From contig NZ_LWEX01000607.1 of assembly GCF_001634885.1 (NCBI RefSeq), positions 1 to 37,981 on the forward strand: a stretch of DNA of 37,981 nt, written 5' to 3'. This document shows positions 26,801 through 34,478 of this stretch, one piece after another. The notes under the pieces are model-generated. The model searched no databases. It was not told where the DNA came from and saw nothing but the letters and a program-made list of their open reading frames with translations. Every line of letters starts with the position of its first letter. Position 1 is the stretch's first letter. The translations under genes and the position numbers were made by a program. This DNA comes from Sulfitobacter sp. HI0040. GTDB lineage: Bacteria > Pseudomonadota > Alphaproteobacteria > Rhodobacterales > Rhodobacteraceae.

Positions 26801-27760
26801 ATGGTATCTGGAACGCCGACGATCGAAACATCGCTGGTCGATCTGCCCCGCAGCGACTGGATGGACACCATTCGGGACATCACCGAAGACGCGGGCTTTC
26901 ACCAGAACCTCGGCCCCCGCCACTTCGCCGCCTTCGTGGAAGGATCATCCGTCCTGCTCGTCACCTTCGAGACGATGCAGGGGATGCATGCGCTTTCCGA
27001 ACGGGCCCAGCCGCTGGGATGGGAAATGGTGCGCGACCACGGCTGGTCGCATCTGTGCTTCGTGTCCGATGGCGATACATGGTTCCGCCAGCAATCCGTC
27101 TACCGCTACACCGACCGGCTGATCGATGACGGCTTCTTTGACGGCTTCGACAAGGTGATCTTCTACGGTGCGGGGCCCTGCGGCTATGCCGCGGCGGCTT
27201 TCTCGGTCGCGTCACCCGGTGCCACCGTGGTGGTCATCCAGCCGCAGGCGACGCTCGATCCACGGGTGACCGAATGGGATGACCGGTTTACGGATATGCG
27301 CCGCACCGATTTCACGTCGCGCTACGGCTATGCGCCGGATATGCTCGACGCGGCGGAAAGCGCCTTCGTGCTTTATGACCCCTATGAGCGGCTCGATGCG
27401 ATGCATGCAGCACTCTTTACCCGACCCAATGTGACCAAGCTGCGCTTGCCCCGCATGGGGGACGCGATCCAGACCGACCTGCTGGAAATGGAATGGCTGT
27501 CCGACCTGCTGGGCAACGCGGTCGAAGGCACGCTGGATACCCATAAGTTCGCCCAGCTTTACCGGGCGCGGCGCGAATATCCCCCCTATCTGCGCAACCT
27601 GATGGCGGCGCTGGACCGGGGCGGGCGCGACCGGCTGCTCTGGTCGCTGTGTACCAATGTAACGACACGGATGCGCGCGCCGCGCTTCGCCCGCAAGCTC
27701 AACGAGTTGAAGAACCGGATGGCCCCCACGGAACAGCGGCGCACCGCAGAAGACGGCTAG
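26801..27760 (+). CDS. Alpha/beta-hydrolase-like protein lacking the nucleophile
   Basis: A 319-residue protein of unknown function; relatives have, as I recall, been labelled phosphoadenosine phosphosulfate reductase, which nothing here supports. The segment VIFYGAGPCGYAAAAFS (Y122-G123-A124-G125) lines up with the nucleophile elbow of alpha/beta hydrolases that read GSSMGGYAA, and VVIQPQATLDP matches the strand that follows. The nucleophilic Ser position is G125. It is therefore probably a non-catalytic relative. GSSMGGYAA-type proteins often sit in polysaccharide loci, agreeing with the glycosyltransferases upstream. The ATG at 26801 has GAGGAA at 6-7 bases. pyrC follows 32 bases later. 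Confidence 0.75.
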   Translation: MVSGTPTIETSLVDLPRSDWMDTIRDITEDAGFHQNLGPRHFAAFVEGSSVLLVTFETMQGMHALSERAQPLGWEMVRDHGWSHLCFVSDGDTWFRQQSVYRYTDRLIDDGFFDGFDKVIFYGAGPCGYAAAAFSVASPGATVVVIQPQATLDPRVTEWDDRFTDMRRTDFTSRYGYAPDMLDAAESAFVLYDPYERLDAMHAALFTRPNVTKLRLPRMGDAIQTDLLEMEWLSDLLGNAVEGTLDTHKFAQLYRARREYPPYLRNLMAALDRGGRDRLLWSLCTNVTTRMRAPRFARKLNELKNRMAPTEQRRTAEDG

Positions 27761-27792
27761 CCCTGAGCCGGGCGACGTGCTAGCCCGCCCGC

Positions 27793-28827
27793 ATGACCGA
27801 GACCCTGACGATCCGCCGCCCCGACGACTGGCACCTGCACCTGCGGGACGGCGCCATGCTGCAGGCTGTTCTGCCCCATTCAGCCGCCCATTTCGCCCGC
27901 GCCATCGTGATGCCGAACCTCGTGCCGCCCGTGGTGACGGGCGACAACGCCCGGGCCTATCGCGACCGTATCCTGGCGGCCCTGCCAGAGGGCGCGGATT
28001 TCACCCCGCTCATGACGCTTTACCTCACCGAAGACACCGATCCCGACGATGTGGCCGCAGCCCATGGCGATGGTCTGATCACGGCGGTAAAGCTCTACCC
28101 CGCCGGGGCCACCACCAATTCGGCCAGCGGGGTTAAGAATTTCGACAAGGTCGCCCCGGTGCTGGACCGGATGGCGGAGATCGGTCTGCCGCTCTGCACC
28201 CATGGTGAGGTCGTGGATGGCGATGTCGATATCTTCGACCGGGAGGCGGTGTTCATCGACCGTGTGCTGGAACCGATCCGCCAGCGGCATCGCGGATTGC
28301 GCGTGGTGATGGAACATATCACCACCTCAGACGCGGTGGAGTATGTGCGCGGGCAAGACAGCGATCTGGCCGCGACGATCACGACACATCACCTCGTGAT
28401 CAACCGGAACCACATCCTCGCCGGGGGGATCCGGCCGCATTACTACTGCCTACCGGTTGCCAAACGCGAAAGCCACCGGCTGGCCCTGCGCGGGGCGGCG
28501 ACCTCGGGCGACGCGCGGTTCTTCCTTGGCACCGACAGCGCGCCGCATACCGATCCGGCAAAGCTGCAGCCCTGCGGCTGCGCGGGGTGCTTCACCGCGC
28601 CCAATACGCTTTCGATACTGGCCGAGGTGTTCGAACAGGAAAATGCGCTCGACAGGCTGGAAGGCTTCACCTCCCGCCATGGACCGGCTTTTTACGACCT
28701 GCCCGTGAACGAGGCGAGTGTGACGCTGAAACGCACGCCGCCGAGCCATCCCTCACAGGTGGAAACACCGGACGGCCCCGTGACGGTGTTCGACCCCGGC
28801 ATGCCTCTCCACTGGTCCGTCGCCTGA
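27793..28827 (+). CDS. pyrC: Dihydroorotase
   Basis: Zinc-dependent cyclisation of carbamoyl aspartate to dihydroorotate in pyrimidine synthesis. At 344 residues it is the class II (E. coli-like) type. The metal-binding motif DWHLHLRDG is at 12-20 with H14 and H16. The carboxylated lysine is expected in [13 protein letters not shown]. Further metal ligands lie in LCTHGEV and MEHITT, and the catalytic Asp in LGTDSAPH. The start has no strong Shine-Dalgarno sequence. pyrE follows after 21 bases, so the two are co-transcribed. Confidence 0.97.
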   Translation: MTETLTIRRPDDWHLHLRDGAMLQAVLPHSAAHFARAIVMPNLVPPVVTGDNARAYRDRILAALPEGADFTPLMTLYLTEDTDPDDVAAAHGDGLITAVKLYPAGATTNSASGVKNFDKVAPVLDRMAEIGLPLCTHGEVVDGDVDIFDREAVFIDRVLEPIRQRHRGLRVVMEHITTSDAVEYVRGQDSDLAATITTHHLVINRNHILAGGIRPHYYCLPVAKRESHRLALRGAATSGDARFFLGTDSAPHTDPAKLQPCGCAGCFTAPNTLSILAEVFEQENALDRLEGFTSRHGPAFYDLPVNEASVTLKRTPPSHPSQVETPDGPVTVFDPGMPLHWSVA

Positions 28828-28848
28828 CCCTGCCCCAAGGAAACCACG

Positions 28849-29526
28849 ATGATCCCTTCCAGCTTTCCCGATGCCCGCGAAATGGCCCGCATGACGGCCC
28901 GTATGCTGCTGGAAATCAAGGCAGTTCACTTCAACGCGGATGAGCCGTTCACGCTGGCCTCGGGCCTGCCCTCGCCCACCTATATCGACTGCCGCAAGCT
29001 GATCTCCTACCCGCGCATCCGCAGCACGCTGATGGACTTTCTGACGGTCACCGTGATGCGGGACGCAGGCTTCGAAGCCTTTGACAATATCGCCGGGGGG
29101 GAAACCGCGGGCATTCCCTTTGCCGCCTTCGTGGCCGAACGGATGGCCCTGCCCATGTCCTATGTGCGCAAGAAGCCCAAGGGCTATGGCCGGAACGCGC
29201 GGATCGAAGGTGCCATGCACGAAGGCCAGCGCGTCCTGCTCGTCGAGGATCTGACCACCGACGGCGGATCCAAACTGTCTTTCGTCGATGCGATTCGGGA
29301 AACCGGCGCGCAGTGTGCGCATACCGCCGTTATCTTCCACTACGGCATTTTCCCCGAAACGGAAAAAACGCTGGGGGATCACGGTGTCAGCCTGCATGCG
29401 CTCTGCACCTGGTGGGATGTGCTTACCGAAGCGCGGGCCCAGACGGCCTTTGACCCTGCCACGCTGAACGAAGTTGAATCTTTTCTGAATGCCCCACGAG
29501 AGTGGCAGGAAGCCCACAAGCGTTAA
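28849..29526 (+). CDS. pyrE: Orotate phosphoribosyltransferase
   Basis: Joins orotate to PRPP to give orotidine 5'-phosphate. It has 225 residues. The PRPP-binding motif is [17 protein letters not shown]. The N-terminal lid region [16 protein letters not shown] and the flexible-loop lysines in [18 protein letters not shown] are visible. AAGGAAA precedes the ATG at 28849. It follows pyrC and is separated from dnaB by a promoter region. Confidence 0.96.
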   Translation: MIPSSFPDAREMARMTARMLLEIKAVHFNADEPFTLASGLPSPTYIDCRKLISYPRIRSTLMDFLTVTVMRDAGFEAFDNIAGGETAGIPFAAFVAERMALPMSYVRKKPKGYGRNARIEGAMHEGQRVLLVEDLTTDGGSKLSFVDAIRETGAQCAHTAVIFHYGIFPETEKTLGDHGVSLHALCTWWDVLTEARAQTAFDPATLNEVESFLNAPREWQEAHKR

Positions 29527-29554
29527 GACCTCGATACCTTATCTGGCCTGCATT

Positions 29555-29583
29555 TTGCCTGCACACGCGAAATGTGGTAGGCT
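29555..29583 (+). promoter_or_regulatory. Probable dnaB promoter
   Basis: TTGCCT (29555-29560), 17 bases, then TAGGCT (29578-29583). A start near 29590 would put the DnaA box at 29600-29608 just downstream of the transcription start. Confidence 0.5.
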
Positions 29584-29599
29584 CATAGGTGCTGTGCTT

Positions 29600-29608
29600 T
29601 TATCCACA
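29600..29608 (+). promoter_or_regulatory. DnaA box in the dnaB leader
   Basis: TTATCCACA is a perfect match to the high-affinity DnaA box. It lies 70 bases before the dnaB start and about 17 bases after the likely -10. DnaA bound here could repress or tune dnaB expression. Confidence 0.75.
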
Positions 29609-29677
29609 TAAACATACAATTTGCGCCAGGCGCGCCCCGTGGGTAAGACAACGGCGGCAGAGACGAGGGCAGCAGCA

Positions 29678-31171
29678 ATGAACGAGATCACGTCGCTGAA
29701 CGCGAACCAGCTGGAGATTCAGGCATCCGAAACGATGCCGCATTCGATCGAGGCGGAGCAGCAGCTGCTCGGTGCGATCCTGACGAACAACGACATCTAC
29801 GACCGCGTGGCCTCCATCATCTCGGCCCGGCATTTCTACGATCCCGTGCATGCGCGGATCTTCGATATCGCGAGCCAACGGATCGCCAAGAACAATCTGG
29901 CCTCGCCCGTCACGCTCAAGGCCTTCATGGAAGATGATGAGGGCCTAAAGGAATTGGGCGGTCCGGCATATCTCGCCCGGTTGGCGGGTGCCGCGATCTC
30001 AGCCTTTGCGGTGCGCGACTACGCGCAGATGATCTATGACCTCGCCGTGCGCCGGGATCTCATCCAGCTTGGCCGGGATATCTCTGCCAAGGCGGCAACG
30101 GTCGATGTCTCCTCCGAGCCGCGGGAACAGATCGTGGAGGCCGAACAGCAGCTTTACAAGCTGGCTGAACAGGGACAGGTTGAAAGCGGTTTTCAAAGCT
30201 TTCTCAAGGCTGTAACCGATGCTGTTAATGTAGCCAATGCGGCCTATCAACGCGATGGCGGGCTTTCGGGCGTCTCCACCGGGCTCATTGACATGGACAA
30301 GAAGCTGGGCGGGCTGCACCGGTCGGACCTTCTGATCCTTGCCGGTCGTCCTTCCATGGGCAAGACCTCTCTTGCGACGAACATCGCGTTCAACGTCGCC
30401 AAGGCCTACAAGCGCGGCCAGCTTCCCGACGGCAGCGAAGGCGCGGTCGACGGGGGTGTTGTCGGTTTCTATTCGCTGGAAATGAGCGCCGAACAGCTTG
30501 CCGCGCGGATCCTGTCGGAAGCGGCGGAGATCCCCAGCCAGCAAATCCGGTCAGGTGACATGACCGAAGCCGAATTCCGCCGCTTTGTCGATGCCGCGAA
30601 GGCGCTCGAAGCCTGCCCGCTCTTCATTGACGACACGCCCGCCCTACCCATCAGCCAGCTTGCCGCCCGCGCGCGGCGGCTGAAGCGGACGCATGGTCTT
30701 GACGTGTTGATCGTCGACTATCTCCAGCTCGTCCGGGGCACCGGCAAGAGCGAGAACCGGGTCAACGAGATCTCTGAGATCACGATGGGCCTGAAAGCGA
30801 TCGCGAAGGAACTGGATATTCCGGTAATTGCCCTGTCGCAGCTCAGCCGTCAGGTCGAAAACCGCGAAGACAAGCGCCCGCAGCTGTCGGACCTGCGTGA
30901 ATCCGGCTCGATCGAACAGGACGCCGACGTGGTGATGTTCGTCTACCGCGAAGAGTACTACAAGGAGCGGGAAAAACCGGGCGATCATGAGCTCGACAAG
31001 ATGGCGATCTGGCAGGAAGAGATGGAGCGCCTGCATGGCCGGGCCGAAGTCGTGATCGGCAAACAGCGTCATGGCCCCATCGGCACCGTCGACCTCAGCT
31101 TCGAAGGCCGCTTCACGCGCTTCGGCAACCTCGTGAAGCCTTGGCAGCAGGGTAACGATCAGGAATTTTGA
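29678..31171 (+). CDS. dnaB: Replicative DNA helicase DnaB
   Basis: Hexameric 5'-3' helicase of the replication fork, 497 residues from the chosen start. The N-terminal domain begins PHSIEAEQQLLGAILTNND. The RecA-like C-terminal domain has Walker A GRPSMGKTS at 223-231, Walker B VLIVDYLQLV, then ALSQLSRQVENREDKRP and DLRESGSIEQDADVVMF. No intein is inserted. I chose the ATG at 29678 with GAGGG upstream; the longer frame needs a TTG at 29621 and adds 19 residues unlike the family. It has its own promoter after pyrE. Confidence 0.96.
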   Translation: MNEITSLNANQLEIQASETMPHSIEAEQQLLGAILTNNDIYDRVASIISARHFYDPVHARIFDIASQRIAKNNLASPVTLKAFMEDDEGLKELGGPAYLARLAGAAISAFAVRDYAQMIYDLAVRRDLIQLGRDISAKAATVDVSSEPREQIVEAEQQLYKLAEQGQVESGFQSFLKAVTDAVNVANAAYQRDGGLSGVSTGLIDMDKKLGGLHRSDLLILAGRPSMGKTSLATNIAFNVAKAYKRGQLPDGSEGAVDGGVVGFYSLEMSAEQLAARILSEAAEIPSQQIRSGDMTEAEFRRFVDAAKALEACPLFIDDTPALPISQLAARARRLKRTHGLDVLIVDYLQLVRGTGKSENRVNEISEITMGLKAIAKELDIPVIALSQLSRQVENREDKRPQLSDLRESGSIEQDADVVMFVYREEYYKEREKPGDHELDKMAIWQEEMERLHGRAEVVIGKQRHGPIGTVDLSFEGRFTRFGNLVKPWQQGNDQEF

Positions 31172-31221
31172 ACCCGCTCAGCGGCGTTATGCTACCCAGC
31201 CGGGAATAGTGTGTACAAACA

Positions 31222-31230
31222 TGTGGAAAA
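31222..31230 (-). promoter_or_regulatory. DnaA-box-like site after dnaB
   Basis: On the minus strand TTTTCCACA differs from the DnaA consensus TTATCCACA at one position and fits TTWTNCACA. With the box at 29600 it brackets the dnaB gene. Confidence 0.45.
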
Positions 31231-31250
31231 CCGTGTCGTGGGCGGTTTTT
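31227..31250 (+). terminator. Probable terminator of dnaB
   Basis: AAAACCG (31227-31233), nine-base loop, CGGTTTT (31243-31249) and another T. The stem is 7 bp but AT-rich at its base, so strength is moderate. It lies 56 bases after the dnaB stop. Confidence 0.5.
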
Positions 31251-31303
31251 AGCCCGGTTTAACAGCCGCTTGACCCGGTAAGGTCATGTGGCTTTCCGCT
31301 GCG

Positions 31304-32029
31304 TCAACAGCGGGCGGCTTGCGCGATTTCCGCCTCCGACAGCCCATACTCCCCCGCGAACCTGCGCCGTGCCGAGACGAGGCGTGGATCATCGGGCCGC
31401 ATGCCCAGCGTGCGGATGAACGCGATGCGCTGCCGCGCCTTGAGGTCTTCCGTGTCGATGCTCGTCCCCATGGCCCGGTCGATGATCTGCCCCCCCGGGG
31501 AGACATGAAACCAGCGGGAAAAATCCCGGAAATGATGCTGGTTGTGCAGGCGGGTCACATGGCGCTCCACCGCCGTTTTCGGGACGGTGAGATGCGCGCT
31601 CATGTGGAACCACTCATAGACCAGAAAGGTACCGATCCCGCCCACCGCGACGACCGCGACGGCAATCCAGACCGCCGAGCCCACGCCCAGAAGCGCCAGC
31701 GCCGCCCAGAGCAGTGTGAAGTTCAGGCCAAGCACCGGCAGTGCCACCCAGATCGGCACGAAGAAGAGGCCATGGTTCGTGGGAAAATCGTGGTGGCCGT
31801 AATGCGCGCGGTAGAGCAGGTCGAACGCCCATTGGCGGCGGGGGGGCGGCAGATGAAAGATGAACCGGTGCAGGTTGTATTCGTTCAGCATCTGCGCCGC
31901 GATCCCCAGCGGCACCAGCAACCAGACCCATGCCGGCCCCGCCATCAGCAATGCGCCCGAGGCCACGGCGAAAATCGCCGCCATCACGGATACGGCGGTA
32001 TGCGAAAACATGATCTTGAGACGCGTCAT
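31304..32029 (-). CDS. Fatty acid hydroxylase superfamily membrane protein
   Basis: Integral membrane di-iron protein of 241 residues. The histidine clusters of the superfamily are present: HRFIFH, HYGHHD, EWFHMSAH, HNQHH and a later FHVS. At least four membrane segments lie between them. Members hydroxylate or desaturate lipids, sterols or carotenoids; the substrate here is unknown. It is the last gene of the minus-strand block between dnaB and alr, 63 bases after the RTX/Hint gene. The start at 32029 is the first ATG, followed by a basic residue and a membrane segment. Confidence 0.87.
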   Translation of the reverse strand: MTRLKIMFSHTAVSVMAAIFAVASGALLMAGPAWVWLLVPLGIAAQMLNEYNLHRFIFHLPPPRRQWAFDLLYRAHYGHHDFPTNHGLFFVPIWVALPVLGLNFTLLWAALALLGVGSAVWIAVAVVAVGGIGTFLVYEWFHMSAHLTVPKTAVERHVTRLHNQHHFRDFSRWFHVSPGGQIIDRAMGTSIDTEDLKARQRIAFIRTLGMRPDDPRLVSARRRFAGEYGLSEAEIAQAARC

Positions 32030-32092
32030 GGCGCTATCATAGCGCCAAGGCCCCTGCCCTGTCCTGCCTGACCTTGCGGCGGGTGGCGGCGC

Positions 32093-34228
32093 TCAGGCCG
32101 CGAGCAATGTGGCCTGGGCGCGGGAAACGCTGGGGCGGGCGCAGCGGCCATATGCCACCGGGTTGGCGCGCAACTCGGGGAAAACGGTGAAAAGCTCCTC
32201 CCGGGCGCGGTCCTCCAGCCCGCCAAGGCTGTAGCTGCCCGGCTGATAGCTTTCAGACCAGACGCCATCCGCGCGCAGGACCTGATGCGTGTCGAACATG
32301 ATGTGGTGATAGCAGACCTGAGGGCGCGAAACCTGATGGATATCGCGCCCGTTGACGAGATGTGCGGCGGCCACCAGCACCTCGTCCTCACCGAAGTAAA
32401 GCTGGGCGCGGTAATCGTCGATGAGCATACGGTGCTGCGGTGAGACCGCGATGCGGCTGGCGTTGCCGATGCTGCCCGGCTCGAAGACGATGGGGGCAAG
32501 CTGCGCGGTGCCTGTCACCTCACGCTGCCCTGCCCAGCGGATCATCTGCGGGCCCGCGTCGCGGGTGATGACCATGTCGCCGGGGCGCAGGTCTTGGACC
32601 CGGCGGGGCCCGCGCGGCGTGTCGATCAATGCGCCGGAGGTGAAGCAGACAACCGATTCGATCTCCGAAAAGCGTACGGTCGAGCCGTCCTTCAGGGTAG
32701 CGGTACCCGAACGGCCCGTGCCGGGGTCGGTATCCGAATAGACGATCGAACCGGCAAGCAACTGGCCGTTGAAGTCCAGCCGGTCGCCGAACTTCTCCGC
32801 TCCTTCGCCGCCGATGATGGTGATGTCTTCGCCGGTGAGCTTGGTGCCGTCGATCAGGAAAAGATCATCGCCGTCGCCGCCTGACAGGCTGTCGCCGCCG
32901 CCACCGTAAATCTGGTCGTCGCCCGCGCCGCCGAAGAGCGTATCGCGACCCTCGCCCCCGTGCAGGGTATCGCTGCCGGTGCCGCCATCCACGCTGTCAT
33001 TGCCGAGCCCCGCATCGACGTAGTCGTCCCCGGCGCCGGCCCTGATGACATCGTCGTTGGACGGATCGCGCACGGCGTCAAACTGCACGTCCGAAAAATA
33101 GACCGCCTGCTGAGTGTTGCCGCCGTTGTCATATACGATCTCGATACGCGAGACCGGGCCCGCGATTTCGAACAGCGCGGAACCGGCTTCGCTTCCCGGG
33201 GTGACGTTGTTATAAGCGCCACGCACCGTGCTGCCGGTTACGGTGAGCGCACTGCCGGCGGTGATATTTACGAACACCTCATTGCCTGATTCATTATAGG
33301 CGCGGACGGTGATGATATCCTGGAAGTTGTTCGTATCGTCGCTGGTGCCGTCGATATCGCTGATCCGGAACCGGACGTTTTCGACCTGATCGAAATATTG
33401 CTTGCCCGGACTTGCGGCGAAGTTGAACTCGATGGTGGTGTCGTGCTTGCTGCCGTTGGCGCGCAGGAATGCGGCGGAGTTGGGATCGAATGTCTCGCCG
33501 GGTGCTACGTAGATCGCCTGGCTGGCTCCGCTCGTCTCGGTCGAGAATTCCTCGTCCAGATCGGCGTCCGTATAGGTCGTGGAAACGGTGACATTGCCGG
33601 TGTCCTGGCTGCTTCCGGGCTTCAGGTTCACCTCGTCTCCGAAGCTGGACCATTTGACAGAGGCCGCTTCCAGATCGCGCGTGCCGGTGCCATCGCCGAA
33701 ATCCACCCGGTCGCCATGGATATCCCCGGTGTAGTTCGCGTCGATCACATCGTTTCCGTCCGTGCCGTCGACGACGAAATCGGTTTCGGGGATGTAATCG
33801 TCATAGGTAAAGACGGGATCGCCTGATTCCGCATCCGGGTTATCCGAATATGCCCGCGTCTCGTAGGTGCGCCCGGCGACGAGTTCGCGTTCCGACAGCG
33901 TATAATCGCCCGTATGCGTCCCGTCCTTGACGCGGAAACGCACCACGTCGAAGGTCTCTCCGGTCACGGTATCATAGAGCGTCCACGACCGGTCGGCGTA
34001 GATCGTTATGTTTTCCTCGGTCACATCACCAAGGGTGATGGCCGCGACGGCGTCTTCCCCGCCCTTCTGATCTTCGAGCGTCTGCCCCGCGAGGCCGGAA
34101 CCGTTGTCGGTGATCACCGCCTGCCCGGTCGTGGCAGAGGGCCCATTGTAAACGGAGCTTCGTCCAATCTCCTTGGAGAAGGCCTTCTCGGCATCGATAT
34201 CGTAGAAGGAAACCTGATAGTCAGCCAT
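32093..34228 (-). CDS. RTX-repeat, Hint-domain secreted protein
   Basis: Acidic 711-residue protein without a signal peptide, probably exported by a type I system. Residues 1 to about 390 are beta-rich and unassigned, with an embedded RTX-like TDGNDVIDA. RTX calcium-binding nonapeptides follow (GGTGSDTLHG, GGEGRDTLFG, GGAGDDQIYG, GGDGDDLFL). From residue 527 a Hint (hedgehog/intein) domain begins, VCFTSGALIDTPRGPRRVQDLRPGD, with C528 as the presumed nucleophile and SPQHRMLI later. Such proteins may cleave themselves autocatalytically. AGGA precedes the ATG at 34228. No transporter gene is adjacent. Confidence 0.85.
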   Translation of the reverse strand: MADYQVSFYDIDAEKAFSKEIGRSSVYNGPSATTGQAVITDNGSGLAGQTLEDQKGGEDAVAAITLGDVTEENITIYADRSWTLYDTVTGETFDVVRFRVKDGTHTGDYTLSERELVAGRTYETRAYSDNPDAESGDPVFTYDDYIPETDFVVDGTDGNDVIDANYTGDIHGDRVDFGDGTGTRDLEAASVKWSSFGDEVNLKPGSSQDTGNVTVSTTYTDADLDEEFSTETSGASQAIYVAPGETFDPNSAAFLRANGSKHDTTIEFNFAASPGKQYFDQVENVRFRISDIDGTSDDTNNFQDIITVRAYNESGNEVFVNITAGSALTVTGSTVRGAYNNVTPGSEAGSALFEIAGPVSRIEIVYDNGGNTQQAVYFSDVQFDAVRDPSNDDVIRAGAGDDYVDAGLGNDSVDGGTGSDTLHGGEGRDTLFGGAGDDQIYGGGGDSLSGGDGDDLFLIDGTKLTGEDITIIGGEGAEKFGDRLDFNGQLLAGSIVYSDTDPGTGRSGTATLKDGSTVRFSEIESVVCFTSGALIDTPRGPRRVQDLRPGDMVITRDAGPQMIRWAGQREVTGTAQLAPIVFEPGSIGNASRIAVSPQHRMLIDDYRAQLYFGEDEVLVAAAHLVNGRDIHQVSRPQVCYHHIMFDTHQVLRADGVWSESYQPGSYSLGGLEDRAREELFTVFPELRANPVAYGRCARPSVSRAQATLLAA
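32853..33060 (-). repeat. RTX nonapeptide-coding repeats
   Basis: Within the Hint gene about seven tandem GGxGxDxLx-type units are encoded (GAGDDYVDA to GGDGDDLFL). They are degenerate at the DNA level. In RTX proteins such units bind calcium after secretion and help the protein to fold. Confidence 0.8.
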
Positions 34229-34308
34229 TTTCGTATCCTGCGCTCAGCTTCGGGGCCTTTGCGCGTGATCCGCCCGGCGGACGTGGCTACCCCTTCCCCG
34301 ACGGGTCT

Positions 34309-34326
34309 AGGCCGTGAAAACGGCCT
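34309..34326. other. Hairpin in the leader of the Hint gene
   Basis: AGGCCGT, GAAA, ACGGCCT (perfect 7-bp stem, four-base loop) lies about 80 bases before the Hint gene start, in the 250-base gap after the exported hydrolase. There is no T run on either side, so it is more likely a leader structure than a terminator. Confidence 0.35.
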
Positions 34327-34404
34327 CAGCGGGCACAGGATGTGGCTGGAATGGGATCAATTGCGGAATTCTCGTGGCACAGGGCATCCGGGTGAACCTG
34401 CAAC

Positions 34405-34437
34405 CAAAAAGGGCGCGACCCCTGCGAATCGCGCCCA
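34405..34437 (-). terminator. Rho-independent terminator of the exported hydrolase
   Basis: On the minus strand GGGCGCGA, a 10-base loop, TCGCGCCC, then TTTTT. The 8-bp stem is perfect. It lies about 40 bases past the hydrolase stop, so the Hint gene downstream needs its own promoter. Confidence 0.85.
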
Positions 34438-34478
34438 TTGGAGGGCACAAAGCCCTGCTATCGTTGATCTAGAACGAT

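Noticed and set aside
32853-33060. Tandem repeats as a possible CRISPR array
   Set aside because: The repeats are degenerate, in frame and encode RTX nonapeptides; there are no uniform spacers.
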